Shown: positions 18,418 through 27,894 of the stretch, in pieces | Layout of the letters: each line of letters begins with the position of its first letter | Numbering within the stretch: the stretch's first letter is position 1 | DNA from: JAJTFW01 sp031411335 | GTDB lineage: Bacteria > Bacteroidota > Bacteroidia > AKYH767-A > OLB10 | Reading direction: 5' to 3' | Assembly: GCA_031411335.1 (NCBI GenBank) | Contig: JANOAX010000005.1 | Location: forward strand, 1 to 48,682 | Length of the DNA stretch: 48,682 nucleotides | The notes under the pieces: generated by a model | Told to the model about the DNA's origin: nothing | What the model saw: only the letters and a program-made list of their open reading frames with translations | Database searches by the model: none | Made by a program: the position numbers and the translations under genes

Positions 18418-19494
18418 ATGAGCAACAAAAACCTACTCATCACTTTTGACTATGAACTTTTTCTTGGAAGAAGAAGCGGCCGTCCCTTAGACTGTATGCT
18501 ACAGCCAACTCAACTTTTGTTAGATAAATTAAATCTATATGGTGCAAAAGCTGTTTTTTTCGTTGATACTACCTATTTATGTCGATTAAAAGAACAAGGG
18601 AAAACAAATCCAGAATGTTTAGATGATCTTAAAGAAATAGGCACTCAATTGATCGATATGCTGAAAGCTGGACATTATGTTCAACCACATATCCACCCGC
18701 ATTGGCTAGATGCTATCTATGATCCTGCAACACGCGAGTTTGATTTATTGAATATATCTAGATATCGATTCCATCAATTGTCTGATGTTGACAAAAAGGA
18801 AGTCTTCACTTCCTCTGTTCAAATTCTAAAAGATATTATTCTTCCTCATTTTCCCAACTATAAAATAAATGCATTTCGTGCTGGAGGTTGGTCTATTCAA
18901 CCTTTTATAGATTTCAAGGATCAATTTATTGAAAATGGAATTGTATATGATTTAACCGTTGTGAATGGATTGTATCAATTTTCAAATGCGCAACTCTTTG
19001 ACTATTCGGATGCACCGAAAGATCATGTCTATCATTTTGAAAACAAAGTGGTAGAAGAAGATCCAAATGGAAAATTTATTCAAATCGGAAGCTCTGTTAT
19101 TCCAATTTCCAAAAACCTAGATATACTTGATAGAATTTATAAAAAACTCCTTAATATTTTCAAGTTAGACAAAGATTATGGGATGGGAGAAGGACAAGCA
19201 TCTTATCCAATTGAAGGCCATCAACCACGATCTAAAAAAGGAATTAATATTTTTAGTCGAACCCACGAAGTAGCTTCGTTTGAAAATTTAAGTTTAATGA
19301 AGCTCTATATTTATAAACAACATTTAATTCAAACGAATTTTTTACATCTTGTATCCCATCCAAAAATGCTGGGTCGACATAATCTCTTTATATTTGATAA
19401 ATTCTTAAAATCAGTTTATAAGAATCACAAGATTGAAACTGACTATATGAAAATTGCAGATAATTATTTAAAACTTAAAGCAGTTCAGAAATAA
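18418..19494 (+). CDS. Polysaccharide deacetylase-like protein (WbmS-type)
   Basis: The 358 residues resemble NodB-type polysaccharide deacetylases found in surface polysaccharide clusters. The first strand holds LLITFDYELFLG with the Asp expected for metal and substrate activation. PHIHPHW near 97-103 supplies the metal-binding His pair, and FRAGGW near 155 corresponds to the RxGGW catalytic motif. The C-terminal LVSHPKMLGRHN near 325-336 gives another conserved His. There is no signal peptide, so it would act on cytosolic, lipid-linked or nucleotide-linked N-acetyl sugars. It could work on the HexNAc made available by wecB (inference). Its stop overlaps the following glycosyltransferase start. 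Confidence 0.72.
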   Translation: MSNKNLLITFDYELFLGRRSGRPLDCMLQPTQLLLDKLNLYGAKAVFFVDTTYLCRLKEQGKTNPECLDDLKEIGTQLIDMLKAGHYVQPHIHPHWLDAIYDPATREFDLLNISRYRFHQLSDVDKKEVFTSSVQILKDIILPHFPNYKINAFRAGGWSIQPFIDFKDQFIENGIVYDLTVVNGLYQFSNAQLFDYSDAPKDHVYHFENKVVEEDPNGKFIQIGSSVIPISKNLDILDRIYKKLLNIFKLDKDYGMGEGQASYPIEGHQPRSKKGINIFSRTHEVASFENLSLMKLYIYKQHLIQTNFLHLVSHPKMLGRHNLFIFDKFLKSVYKNHKIETDYMKIADNYLKLKAVQK

Positions 19495-20447
19495 TGATGT
19501 CTATCTCCGTCATAATTCCCTGTTATAATGTTGAGACATACATTGAGGAAGGATTACAATCTGTCCTTAATCAAACTCATCCTGCTAGAGAAATTATCTG
19601 TATTGATGATGGCTCATCTGATAACACTATTAAAATAATACGAAACCTACAAGAGAAATTTCCCAACAAAATATTTCTCTATTTAAATGAAAAAAACAGA
19701 GGGGCTACTTATACCCGAAACAGAGGATTAGCCATTGCGAAAGGTGATTTCATTCAATTTTTTGATGCAGATGATATTTTACTTCCTGATAAATTTGAAC
19801 ATCAAATTAAAATTATTTCTGAATGTAGTTTTTCGCCCGATATTATAGTGAATGACTTTCAACGTAAAAATATTGACGGTACAATTGAAACCTATACTTT
19901 CCCTGCTGATGATCCATGGTGTGGCCTTTTGGAAGGAAGATTAGGAGTTACTACCTCCAATTTATACCGACGAGAAAATGTAATTGCAGTTAGAGGTTGG
20001 ACAGAAGAATTACTGAGCAGCCAGGAATATGATTTAATGTTCAGGATGCTTGTGGCAGGAAGTTTAGTCTTGTTTGACACAAAAATTATCAGTTACAACA
20101 GAGAACGAGTTAGTGGCTCCATAACAAAATCTGATCCTGCTGGAAAATGGATTCGATTCATTAACTTAAGAGAAAGAATTTACCACTACTTATCGGCGAA
20201 TTCCATGCTCAAACCAGAGCGTTTAGAATCATTTCGCAAAATCATGTTTGACAGTATTCGCATACTTTACAAGTACAATAAAAAAGAAGCGATTAAATTA
20301 CATCAAAAATATATTCAACAAATCAAGATTAACGAGCCGACACTGTCTACCTCAAAAAAATATTTATCGGTATATAATATTTTTGGATTTAGGATTGCTG
20401 AATTAGCAAGTAGAATTGTAAATCCACCAAACGACACGATCCATTAA
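19494..20447 (+). CDS. Glycosyltransferase family 2
   Basis: The 317-residue cytosolic GT-A enzyme probably adds one sugar of the repeat unit. The N-terminus carries the classic GT2 signature SISVIIPCYNVETYIEEGL, then CIDDGSSDNT and the metal-binding DxD-like motif FFDADDILLPDKF near 91-103. A WTEELLSSQEYDLMFRM segment near 167-185 matches the ED/QE catalytic base region. The gene overlaps the deacetylase stop by one base. The start is one of two consecutive ATGs (19494 or 19497). The donor sugar cannot be told from the sequence. Confidence 0.9.
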   Translation: MMSISVIIPCYNVETYIEEGLQSVLNQTHPAREIICIDDGSSDNTIKIIRNLQEKFPNKIFLYLNEKNRGATYTRNRGLAIAKGDFIQFFDADDILLPDKFEHQIKIISECSFSPDIIVNDFQRKNIDGTIETYTFPADDPWCGLLEGRLGVTTSNLYRRENVIAVRGWTEELLSSQEYDLMFRMLVAGSLVLFDTKIISYNRERVSGSITKSDPAGKWIRFINLRERIYHYLSANSMLKPERLESFRKIMFDSIRILYKYNKKEAIKLHQKYIQQIKINEPTLSTSKKYLSVYNIFGFRIAELASRIVNPPNDTIH

Positions 20448-20466
20448 AAAAGAATTGTAATTTTAA

Positions 20467-21606
20467 ATGAAATTTTATTTAACATATGCCGAACCGCCAT
20501 CTGGAGTTTTCTCTAGTCAGGTCGCTGATGTTATTTCATTTTTAAATCTCAAACTAAATGCTGACATACGTCTAGTTGCCTTTATTTCAATGCACGACTT
20601 CAGCAATAACAGAAAAAAAATAAAGAAAGAATTATCGAATGCGATTATACTTCCCATGTTACCGAAAGCGACCTATTGGAGAATAAATGTTTTTCAATTA
20701 TGGATTTTATGTCTCCTATTTCGGCCTACCACTATTATTGCCCGAAATGTAATCGCGGCTAATATGGCTCTTAAAATTAGAAATTCTACTCGTGTAAAAA
20801 ATATTTGTTTTGATGGACGAGGTGCCATTGCTGCGGAATGGAAAGAATATGAAGTAAATGTAGTAGATCAATGGAAAAAAGAAATAGATCAACTAGAACA
20901 AAGAGCAGTTATTGAAAGTGATTATCGAATCGCGGTGACGGAAAAGCTCATCGATTATTGGCATAAACAATATAGTTACGCTTCCGGAAAGCATGTTGTA
21001 ATTCCTTGTACCTTAAACAGTAGCTTTTCACCCAAAATACCGAGTGATCTAGAGAAAAACCAAGCACGAGAAAACATAGGACTTGAGGCTCATGACATTG
21101 TTTTGGCTTATTCTGGTTCTACTGCGGGTTGGCAGTCATTTTCTACATTATACAATTACCTTGCTCCCTTCTTAAAGCAAAAATCAGATAATAAAGTACT
21201 TTTTCTTTCTAAGCCTGAAGATAATATTCAGCAATTAGAAAAAGAATTCCCAGGTCAAATCATGCAAAAATGGGTAAATCATCATGATGTACCTGTTGTG
21301 TTATCGGCGTGTGATATGGGAATATTAATTAGAGAGGACAGTGTAACCAATCGCGTTGCATCGCCCACAAAATTTGCAGAATATCTAAGTGCAGGTCTTC
21401 AGGTAATTATCACAGATAATATTGGTGATTACAGTGATTTTGTAAAGGAGTATCAATGTGGAATCATTGCTAACGGTAAACCCTTACCGAATATTCACAA
21501 TGTCGATTTTACAACTCGATCTAGGATGATCAATCTTGTAAATCTACACTTTACAAAGAATGCACAATTAAATAATTACAGTGAATTAATGAAAAATCTT
21601 AATTGA
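20467..21606 (+). CDS. Glycosyltransferase, GT-B fold (family 4-like)
   Basis: The 379-residue protein looks like a GT4-type transferase. Its N-terminal domain (about 1-190) is variable. Its C-terminal domain holds LAYSGSTAGWQSFSTLYNYL (about 218-237), KWVNHHDVPVVLSACDMGIL (about 270-289) and the donor-binding region SPTKFAEYLSAGLQVIITDN near 302-321. That last region corresponds to the usual EaxA-x-G-P-V motif with changes. There is no signal peptide. It is separated from its neighbours by short AT-rich gaps. Substrate unknown. Confidence 0.75.
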   Translation: MKFYLTYAEPPSGVFSSQVADVISFLNLKLNADIRLVAFISMHDFSNNRKKIKKELSNAIILPMLPKATYWRINVFQLWILCLLFRPTTIIARNVIAANMALKIRNSTRVKNICFDGRGAIAAEWKEYEVNVVDQWKKEIDQLEQRAVIESDYRIAVTEKLIDYWHKQYSYASGKHVVIPCTLNSSFSPKIPSDLEKNQARENIGLEAHDIVLAYSGSTAGWQSFSTLYNYLAPFLKQKSDNKVLFLSKPEDNIQQLEKEFPGQIMQKWVNHHDVPVVLSACDMGILIREDSVTNRVASPTKFAEYLSAGLQVIITDNIGDYSDFVKEYQCGIIANGKPLPNIHNVDFTTRSRMINLVNLHFTKNAQLNNYSELMKNLN

Positions 21607-21643
21607 ACTAAATTATGATTCAATTAAACTATAGTAAATTAAT

Positions 21644-22549
21644 ATGAAAACACTTATCACTGGGGGGGCAGGATTTATTGGCAGCGCTGTGATCAACAAA
21701 CTGCAAAAAGAAAATCATGAAATATTTGTAATTGATAATCTTTCCTTTGGGAAAAGAGAGTTTATTTCAGTGCCAGATAGTCATTTCTTCCACATCGATA
21801 TTCGTGACAAGGAAAAAATTGATGAAGCCTTTGCAATAATACAACCTGACATAGTAATTCATCTTGCTGCCGTTCACTTTATCCCTTACTGTAACCAGCA
21901 TCCATACGAATCAAGCGATATTAATATTCGCGGCACAACCCATATTCTTCAAGCATGTCAAAAGCAAAAAATAAAAAAATTATTTTTTGCTTCTACAGCG
22001 GCTGTATATCCAATTTATGACGAAGCAGTAACTGAGAAACATCAAACAGGTCCTTTGGATATTTACGGCTTAAGTAAATTGACAGGAGAACATTTGTGCA
22101 ATGAATTTCATTTAATGACTGGTACACCAACCATTATTTGTAGATTCTTCAATGCTTTTGGTCCGAACGAAACCAATCCACATTTGATTCCTGAAATACA
22201 AAATCAAGTCAATAGTGGATTACGGAAAATCAACTTGGGAAATTTAACTCCTAAGCGTGATTTTATTCATACTTCCGATATGGCCAATGCTGTATCTACT
22301 TTATTACAAAAAGTAAATTCCGGAATTGATACTTTCAATTTAGGGCGTGGAATTGAGTATGCGGTTACTGAAATCGTAGATGCTTTTACAGCAGAGTTAG
22401 GAGAGAAAATAGAAATTGAAGTGGACCCTACTCGTGTACGCAAAGTAGAACGCATGCATTTATTAGCAGATGTTAGCAAATTGAAGTCCATTGGCTGGGA
22501 ACCACTTATTGGCATTAACGAAGGAATTAGAACGCTAATCGAAAAATAA
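21644..22549 (+). CDS. NAD-dependent epimerase/dehydratase (extended SDR)
   Basis: The 301-residue extended SDR belongs to the UDP-sugar 4-epimerase/dehydratase superfamily. It begins LITGGAGFIGSAVINKL (NAD-binding GxxGxxG), then has HLAAVHFIPYCNQHP near 75-90. STAAVYP near 119-125 holds the catalytic Thr/Ser region, and YGLSK near 144-148 holds the Tyr-xxx-Lys pair. The C-terminal RVRKVERMHLLADVSKLKSI is typical of sugar-nucleotide epimerases. It probably makes a sugar nucleotide for this polymer. The exact reaction (4-epimerase, reductase or dehydratase) is not resolved. A GTG-start glycosyltransferase begins 5 bases after its stop. Confidence 0.83.
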   Translation: MKTLITGGAGFIGSAVINKLQKENHEIFVIDNLSFGKREFISVPDSHFFHIDIRDKEKIDEAFAIIQPDIVIHLAAVHFIPYCNQHPYESSDINIRGTTHILQACQKQKIKKLFFASTAAVYPIYDEAVTEKHQTGPLDIYGLSKLTGEHLCNEFHLMTGTPTIICRFFNAFGPNETNPHLIPEIQNQVNSGLRKINLGNLTPKRDFIHTSDMANAVSTLLQKVNSGIDTFNLGRGIEYAVTEIVDAFTAELGEKIEIEVDPTRVRKVERMHLLADVSKLKSIGWEPLIGINEGIRTLIEK

Positions 22550-22554
22550 CAACT

Positions 22555-23661
22555 GTGCGCAAACAACTATTATTCATAACGGATGGGATTTTTCCTCATG
22601 CGGTTGGTGGAATGCAGCGTCATTCTTTCCTGCTTATTGAAGAACTTGCAAAAACAAATGAAATTGATTTAATTGTTGTGCATCCTCACTCTCAGGTTGT
22701 CTTTCGTCCTGAATTGGGCATAAAAGAAATCAGTATACCTTTTAAATTTGATGGACTCTACATTAAAAAATGTTGGGAGTATTCTAAACTCACCTATGGA
22801 ATCATCAAACAATATCCTAATGCCATCGTGTATGCACAAGGTATTAGTGTACTGAAAGGTTTACCTGAATTCGGAAATAGAACGATAGTCAACCCTCATG
22901 GATTAGAGCCTTTTCAAAGTTTGACATTCACAGATCGAATAAAAACGCTTCCGTTACGATTATTAGAAAAATATCAATTCAAGCATGCAGCTAAAATCAT
23001 TTCACTTGGAGGAATACTAACTCAAATTTTACATAAGGAAATAATAAATGGAAAAAGTAAGGTAGTCGTACTGCCGAATGCCGTTAATCCTGGACCTCCA
23101 CTCGAGCGGAAGTTTACAGATGAAAAAATTTCTTTACTCTTTGTCGGTCGATTTGCATTCAACAAAGGAATAAACATTTTAATGGAGGCTGTTCGTCAAC
23201 TCAACAAAGAAGGGTACTTGAATCGACTTCAATTTAATATTGTAGGGAAAGGACCTTTATATGAACAGTATATTAAAGAATATAATTTCCCGAACGTAAA
23301 TTTCGTGGGATTTGCAGATGATGAACTTTTAATTTCCTTATACCAAAGCAACGATTTATTTGTATTCCCAACCCTTTTTGAAGGCATGCCCACCGTAGTC
23401 TTAGAAGCTATGGCCGCCTCCATGCCAATCATTGTAACGGATACTGGAGCTACTGCCGAGTTAGTAAATTCCGACAACGGGTATATAATCGAAACCGCCA
23501 ATATTAGAGCTCTAAAATGGGCGATTCAACAATTTTACCAATTAAAACCTGAAGAAAAGAAAGCATTATCGGATAAATCATACCAAAAAGTGGTCGAAAA
23601 ATTCACTTGGAAAAAAGTAGCTCGCCTGCATCTTGATTTATTTGATAATTTCATGGCCTAA
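22555..23661 (+). CDS. Glycosyltransferase family 4
   Basis: The 368-residue GT-B enzyme uses a GTG start at 22555. The N-terminus (LFITDGIFPHAVGGMQRHS) has the glycine-rich acceptor loop. The C-terminal domain has SLLFVGRFAFNKGINILMEA near 197-216 and VGKGPLYEQYIKEY near 232-245. It ends with FPTLFEGMPTVVLEAMAASM near 271-290, which is the EGxPxxxLEAxA signature with the catalytic Glu. It retains configuration when transferring sugar from a nucleotide donor. It lies tightly between the epimerase and the polymerase/ligase gene (2-base gap after its stop). Confidence 0.9.
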   Translation: MRKQLLFITDGIFPHAVGGMQRHSFLLIEELAKTNEIDLIVVHPHSQVVFRPELGIKEISIPFKFDGLYIKKCWEYSKLTYGIIKQYPNAIVYAQGISVLKGLPEFGNRTIVNPHGLEPFQSLTFTDRIKTLPLRLLEKYQFKHAAKIISLGGILTQILHKEIINGKSKVVVLPNAVNPGPPLERKFTDEKISLLFVGRFAFNKGINILMEAVRQLNKEGYLNRLQFNIVGKGPLYEQYIKEYNFPNVNFVGFADDELLISLYQSNDLFVFPTLFEGMPTVVLEAMAASMPIIVTDTGATAELVNSDNGYIIETANIRALKWAIQQFYQLKPEEKKALSDKSYQKVVEKFTWKKVARLHLDLFDNFMA

Positions 23662-23663
23662 GG

Positions 23664-24977
23664 ATGCTTACCTACGCAAAAGAGAACTACCAATTCATCA
23701 TCATCTCCCTCATCTGGGTGTTTGTGGGGATTGCGGTGGATGTCACTTCCATGGCATTAGTACCTGCAGCCTTTTTAATTTATCGCCAAAAAGGATATTA
23801 TACAGAGATTGTATTATCCATTGCGTTAATATGTTATTTATCCGACAATCGACATTGGGAATTTAATTTTGCAACCATCGGAAAAGACATTGCACTACTG
23901 ACAGCATGTGCCTTCTTTTTTCTCAATTCAAAAAATTTTCCACTAAGAAGTAAAATATACTATGCGTTTGTTCCCTTTTTTATATTAGCCTTCTTTCTAA
24001 GTACAAAACATCCTACTCCTATTTTATCCTTTCAAAAAACACTTTCATTCTTTTTAATGGTGGCCGTAATTCCCAATTACTTTCTTCGTCAATTGCAAGT
24101 GGAAGGTCAAGATTTTTTAAGAAAGACAATATGGATGGGTACCATATTATACATCATAGCGTTTGTTATGATTTTTATTTTACCCGTACATTGGACTTAT
24201 TTAGAAGGTCGTTACAATGGACTTTTAGGAAATCCAAATGGCGTTGGCACATTTAGTACTTTGTTTTTCATTGTTGTTTACATTGCTATTGAAATGTATC
24301 CGAAAATATTTACACTTCCTGAAAAGATAATCATTTTTGGAGCAATCATCATGTCCATTCTATTGGCAAGTTCACGCAACTCTATTTTTTCAATTATGAT
24401 TTTCATGATGTTTGCTCGATTTTATAAGCTTTCACCTTGGATTGGATTTGTGATTGTGATTGTTGTTGCACTTTTATTTCAAATAATCAATGAAAACTTA
24501 CCGTATATCATTACCAGTTTGGGATTGGGTGCTTACATGCGTGTAGAACATTTGAATGATGGATCAGGTCGATTAATAGCTTGGACATTTGCGATGGAGC
24601 AAATTCAAAAATATTATTTCTTTTTAGGAAGGGGATTTGCCTTTGAGGAATGGCTCTTCGAAAAAAACAAAAATTGGTTAAATATGCTCGGTCATCAAGG
24701 TGGAGTGCATAATACCTATTTAGCAATTTGGTTAAATACAGGTATTGTTGGATTATGCTTTTACCTCTATGGATTCTTTTCAAATTTTATAAAAGCTTCA
24801 AGAAACAATCATCTAGCATTTCCAACCATGTTTGCTATCATGTTCTCCATTTCATTTGAAGCCTGGTTTCAAGCTTCCTTAAATCCATTTACCATCATTG
24901 CACTTTTAGCCATTACCTTATTACAGTATAATACACATGACGCCACCTCGAAAGAAAGCACTCTTCCTGTACTTTGA
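23664..24977 (+). CDS. O-antigen ligase/polymerase family membrane protein (Wzy/WaaL-like)
   Basis: The 437-residue integral membrane protein has about ten to twelve hydrophobic helices. The family region is visible in GRYNGLLGNPNGVGTFSTL near 182-200, followed by a large loop. That loop holds NDGSGRLIAWTFAMEQIQ near 295-312 and GHQGGVHNTYLAIWLNTG near 343-360, where the conserved His of Wzy/WaaL proteins lies (HNTYL). It would polymerise repeat units or ligate the chain to its lipid carrier in the periplasm. It is the only candidate polymerase in the locus. Its 3' end overlaps the next gene by 41 bases. Confidence 0.85.
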   Translation: MLTYAKENYQFIIISLIWVFVGIAVDVTSMALVPAAFLIYRQKGYYTEIVLSIALICYLSDNRHWEFNFATIGKDIALLTACAFFFLNSKNFPLRSKIYYAFVPFFILAFFLSTKHPTPILSFQKTLSFFLMVAVIPNYFLRQLQVEGQDFLRKTIWMGTILYIIAFVMIFILPVHWTYLEGRYNGLLGNPNGVGTFSTLFFIVVYIAIEMYPKIFTLPEKIIIFGAIIMSILLASSRNSIFSIMIFMMFARFYKLSPWIGFVIVIVVALLFQIINENLPYIITSLGLGAYMRVEHLNDGSGRLIAWTFAMEQIQKYYFFLGRGFAFEEWLFEKNKNWLNMLGHQGGVHNTYLAIWLNTGIVGLCFYLYGFFSNFIKASRNNHLAFPTMFAIMFSISFEAWFQASLNPFTIIALLAITLLQYNTHDATSKESTLPVL

Positions 24978-26004
24978 GTTAGCCGGATATGTGCAAGCCT
25001 GTATGGAACAGTTAGCAGCTTCACACGAAGTGGAAGTACATCTTATGCGCTATCCAATAGTAGCCGTTGCTCCATTTCAATTCCATTTAAAAGAAAATAT
25101 TAAATTGTACGAACGGAAAGATTATAATAATTCTTCTCTCGTGGAATTGGTAAAACATATTAATCCAGATTTTGTTTTTATATGTGGATGGGCGGACAGA
25201 GGATATTTGGGCGTTGCGAAATATTTAAAAAAGAAAATTCCTGTAGTATTAAGTTTAGACAATCCTTGGCTTGGAACTTTAAAACAACGAGTGGCAAGTT
25301 TAATGGGGCCATTATACCTCCCCGCATTGTTTACACATTGTTGGGTACCCGGAGAACCTAACGCCAAGTATGCCCGCAAACTTGGTTTTAAGAACGAGAG
25401 GTTATTAATGGGTATGTATTCTGCAGATACTCCTTTGTTTGCAAGCTTTGAAGTACAAAATAGAGAAAGTAAAAAACAATCCTTTCCACATCGTTTTATT
25501 TTCATGGGTCGCTATACCGAATTGAAAGGAATTCGTGAATTGTGGACAGCTTTCTCTTCACTCACCAATGAGGAGCGGAAAGATTGGGAATTATGGTGCA
25601 TCGGAAAAGGGGAATTAGATGCTGAATTTCCAGATCATCGATCCATCAAAAAGATAGGATTTGTTCAACCGGAAGAGTTAGCTCCTTACTTAGCACAAAC
25701 AGGTGTATTTATTCTTCCTGCTCACTATGAGCATTGGGGTGTGGTGGTTCATGAATTTGCAGCAGCAGGTTTTCCTCTTATTTGCAGTTCGACCACCAGT
25801 GCTGCTACTGCATTTCTCCATGAAGGAAAAAATGGTTTTTTTACCCAACCAAAAAGCGTTTCGTCCGTAAGGGAAGCCATTATAAAAATCATTCAGTTCA
25901 ATGATGATGTACTTCTTAGCATGGGAGAAGAAAGTAAAAAATTAGCACAGAATATAACACCCAAAACGTGGGCTGACACTGTTTGGAAAATAATGGAACA
26001 ATAA
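24937..26004 (+). CDS. Glycosyltransferase, GT-B fold (family 4-like)
   Basis: The 355-residue protein starts in an overlap of 41 bases with the polymerase gene. It shows GT4 features in its second half: FIFMGRYTELKGIRELWTAF near 187-206, LWCIGKGELDAEF near 217-229 and IGFVQPEELAPYL near 237-249. FILPAHYEHWGVVVHEFAAA near 255-274 is a variant of the E-x7-E donor motif (EHWGVVVHE). A less extensive overlap would be possible only from a later start, and the N-terminal LFLYFELAGYV fits a GT-B first strand, so the ATG is kept. Donor and acceptor unknown. Confidence 0.82.
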   Translation: MTPPRKKALFLYFELAGYVQACMEQLAASHEVEVHLMRYPIVAVAPFQFHLKENIKLYERKDYNNSSLVELVKHINPDFVFICGWADRGYLGVAKYLKKKIPVVLSLDNPWLGTLKQRVASLMGPLYLPALFTHCWVPGEPNAKYARKLGFKNERLLMGMYSADTPLFASFEVQNRESKKQSFPHRFIFMGRYTELKGIRELWTAFSSLTNEERKDWELWCIGKGELDAEFPDHRSIKKIGFVQPEELAPYLAQTGVFILPAHYEHWGVVVHEFAAAGFPLICSSTTSAATAFLHEGKNGFFTQPKSVSSVREAIIKIIQFNDDVLLSMGEESKKLAQNITPKTWADTVWKIMEQ

Positions 26005-26008
26005 TACT

Positions 26009-27883
26009 ATGTGTGGCATAAGTGGAATATATGGATTGAAAAGCACGGACATAGCGTATCGTTATGTTACTGCCATGAATGATGCAATAGCACATCGTGG
26101 ACCTGATGATGATGGATTGTTTATTGAAGAAAATATTGCTTTAGGACATCGTCGCCTAGCTATTTTGGATTTAAGTCCTGCAGGCCATCAACCTATGTTT
26201 GATCATTATGATCAGCTTTGCATTGTTTTCAACGGAGAAATTTATAATTTTAAGGAAATCAGAAAAGAACTTCCGAATTATCTTTTCAAATCACAAAATG
26301 ATACTGAAGTAATTCTTGCGGCCTATTTAACTTGGGGTAAAGAATGTTTACACAAGTTCAATGGGATGTTTTCTTTAGCTATTTGGAATAAACAAACCAA
26401 GGAATTATTTATTGCACGTGACCGATTGGGGATTAAACCACTTTACTATTCGATGCAAAATGAAGTTTTCTTATTCAGCTCTGAAGTGCGTGGCATCTTA
26501 GCATCTGGAATTGTGCCTCGAAAAATTAATAAGGAAGTATTGCAAGAGTATTTTAGCTATCAAACAGTTCATGCACCCAACACGCTTGTAAAAAATATCT
26601 TTATGCTTTTACCAGGGCATCATCTCACCTTAAAAGATGGGAAAATGGATATTCAACGCTGGTGGTCACCACGTGAGAATTATTCGAATGCTTCTGAAGG
26701 AAAAAAATATACTGAAGTATGCAAAGATGTACATACACTACTTTACAACGCTGTTGAAAGAAGATTAATAAGCGATGTACCCTTTGGTGCATTTTTAAGT
26801 GGAGGAATCGATTCTAGTGCTGTTGTTGGATTGATGAGTCAGATTCAAACTCAACAAGTAAAAACATTTACCATCGTTTTTGACGAAGAAGAATTTAGTG
26901 AAGCTAAATTTGCGCGATTAGTTGCGAATAAATTTGGAACCGATCATCATGAATTCAGACTTACTCCAGATGATTTCCTACGTGAATTACCAGAAGCACT
27001 CGACTCTCTAGACCATCCCAGCGGAGATGGACCTAACTCGTACACGGTATCCAAGATTACTCGAGAGGCTGGAATCACGATGGCTTTATCGGGTTTAGGT
27101 GGAGATGAGATCTTTGCTGGATATCCCGTTTTTAATCGCAGTTTAAAATTACAAGAACAAGCATGGCTTTATCAATTCCCACAGTCTTTAAGGCAATTGG
27201 CAGGTAGCCTTTATGCAGGAATGAAGAAAGATACTTCGTCTGCGAAAATGGCACAAGTATTAGGATTAAAGGATGCAAGTTTAATAAATACATTTCCACT
27301 CTCCAGGCAAGTTGGCTCTCCGTCGTATGTAAAATCGATTCTTGGCATTCAAACTTTTACTTCTGATGCGATGCAACGTGTTTTAGATATTGAACTAGAC
27401 CATAACGGTAAGGCATTACCGCTATTAAGTCAAGTGAGCATTGCAGAAATTACAAGCTACATGCAGAACGTATTACTCCGTGACACCGATCAGATGAGCA
27501 TGGCGGTGGCATTAGAGGTACGAGTACCGTTCTTAGATTATCAGTTAGTAGAATATGTGTTAGGAATATCGGACGAATACAAAAAGCCCATCATTCCTAA
27601 AAAATTATTAGTAGATAGCTTAGGCACTTTACTTCCACCTGAGGTGGTGCATCGACCGAAGATGGGATTCGTATTCCCTTGGGAAGTATGGTTACGAAAA
27701 GAACTGAAGCCCTTGTGTGAGCAATCCATTCAAAATTTAGCAAAGCGAGATTTCATTCAGGGCGACTATCTGTTAGATACTTGGAGTCGCTTTCAAAAAG
27801 GAGATAAACAGGTTCGTTGGCTCGATATGTGGCTCTGTACCGTACTTGAAAATTGGATGGAAAAGAACCAGATCAATTCCTGA
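26009..27883 (+). CDS. asnB: Asparagine synthase-type glutamine amidotransferase
   Basis: The 624-residue enzyme has the two domains of AsnB. The N-terminal class II glutamine amidotransferase domain starts with the catalytic Cys2 (MCGISGIYG) and includes RGPDDDG and FNGEIYNF. The C-terminal ATP-pyrophosphatase domain has the P-loop LSGGIDSSAVVGL near 262-274, the LGGDEIFAGYP loop near 365, and DTDQMSMA near 492. It makes an amide from glutamine and an acid via an adenylate. In polysaccharide loci such enzymes often amidate uronic acids (WbpS-like) rather than aspartate. That role is suggested here only by its location between glycosyltransferases. It follows the preceding gene by 4 bases. 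Confidence 0.92.
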   Translation: MCGISGIYGLKSTDIAYRYVTAMNDAIAHRGPDDDGLFIEENIALGHRRLAILDLSPAGHQPMFDHYDQLCIVFNGEIYNFKEIRKELPNYLFKSQNDTEVILAAYLTWGKECLHKFNGMFSLAIWNKQTKELFIARDRLGIKPLYYSMQNEVFLFSSEVRGILASGIVPRKINKEVLQEYFSYQTVHAPNTLVKNIFMLLPGHHLTLKDGKMDIQRWWSPRENYSNASEGKKYTEVCKDVHTLLYNAVERRLISDVPFGAFLSGGIDSSAVVGLMSQIQTQQVKTFTIVFDEEEFSEAKFARLVANKFGTDHHEFRLTPDDFLRELPEALDSLDHPSGDGPNSYTVSKITREAGITMALSGLGGDEIFAGYPVFNRSLKLQEQAWLYQFPQSLRQLAGSLYAGMKKDTSSAKMAQVLGLKDASLINTFPLSRQVGSPSYVKSILGIQTFTSDAMQRVLDIELDHNGKALPLLSQVSIAEITSYMQNVLLRDTDQMSMAVALEVRVPFLDYQLVEYVLGISDEYKKPIIPKKLLVDSLGTLLPPEVVHRPKMGFVFPWEVWLRKELKPLCEQSIQNLAKRDFIQGDYLLDTWSRFQKGDKQVRWLDMWLCTVLENWMEKNQINS

Positions 27884-27894
27884 TCTTTGTAAAA

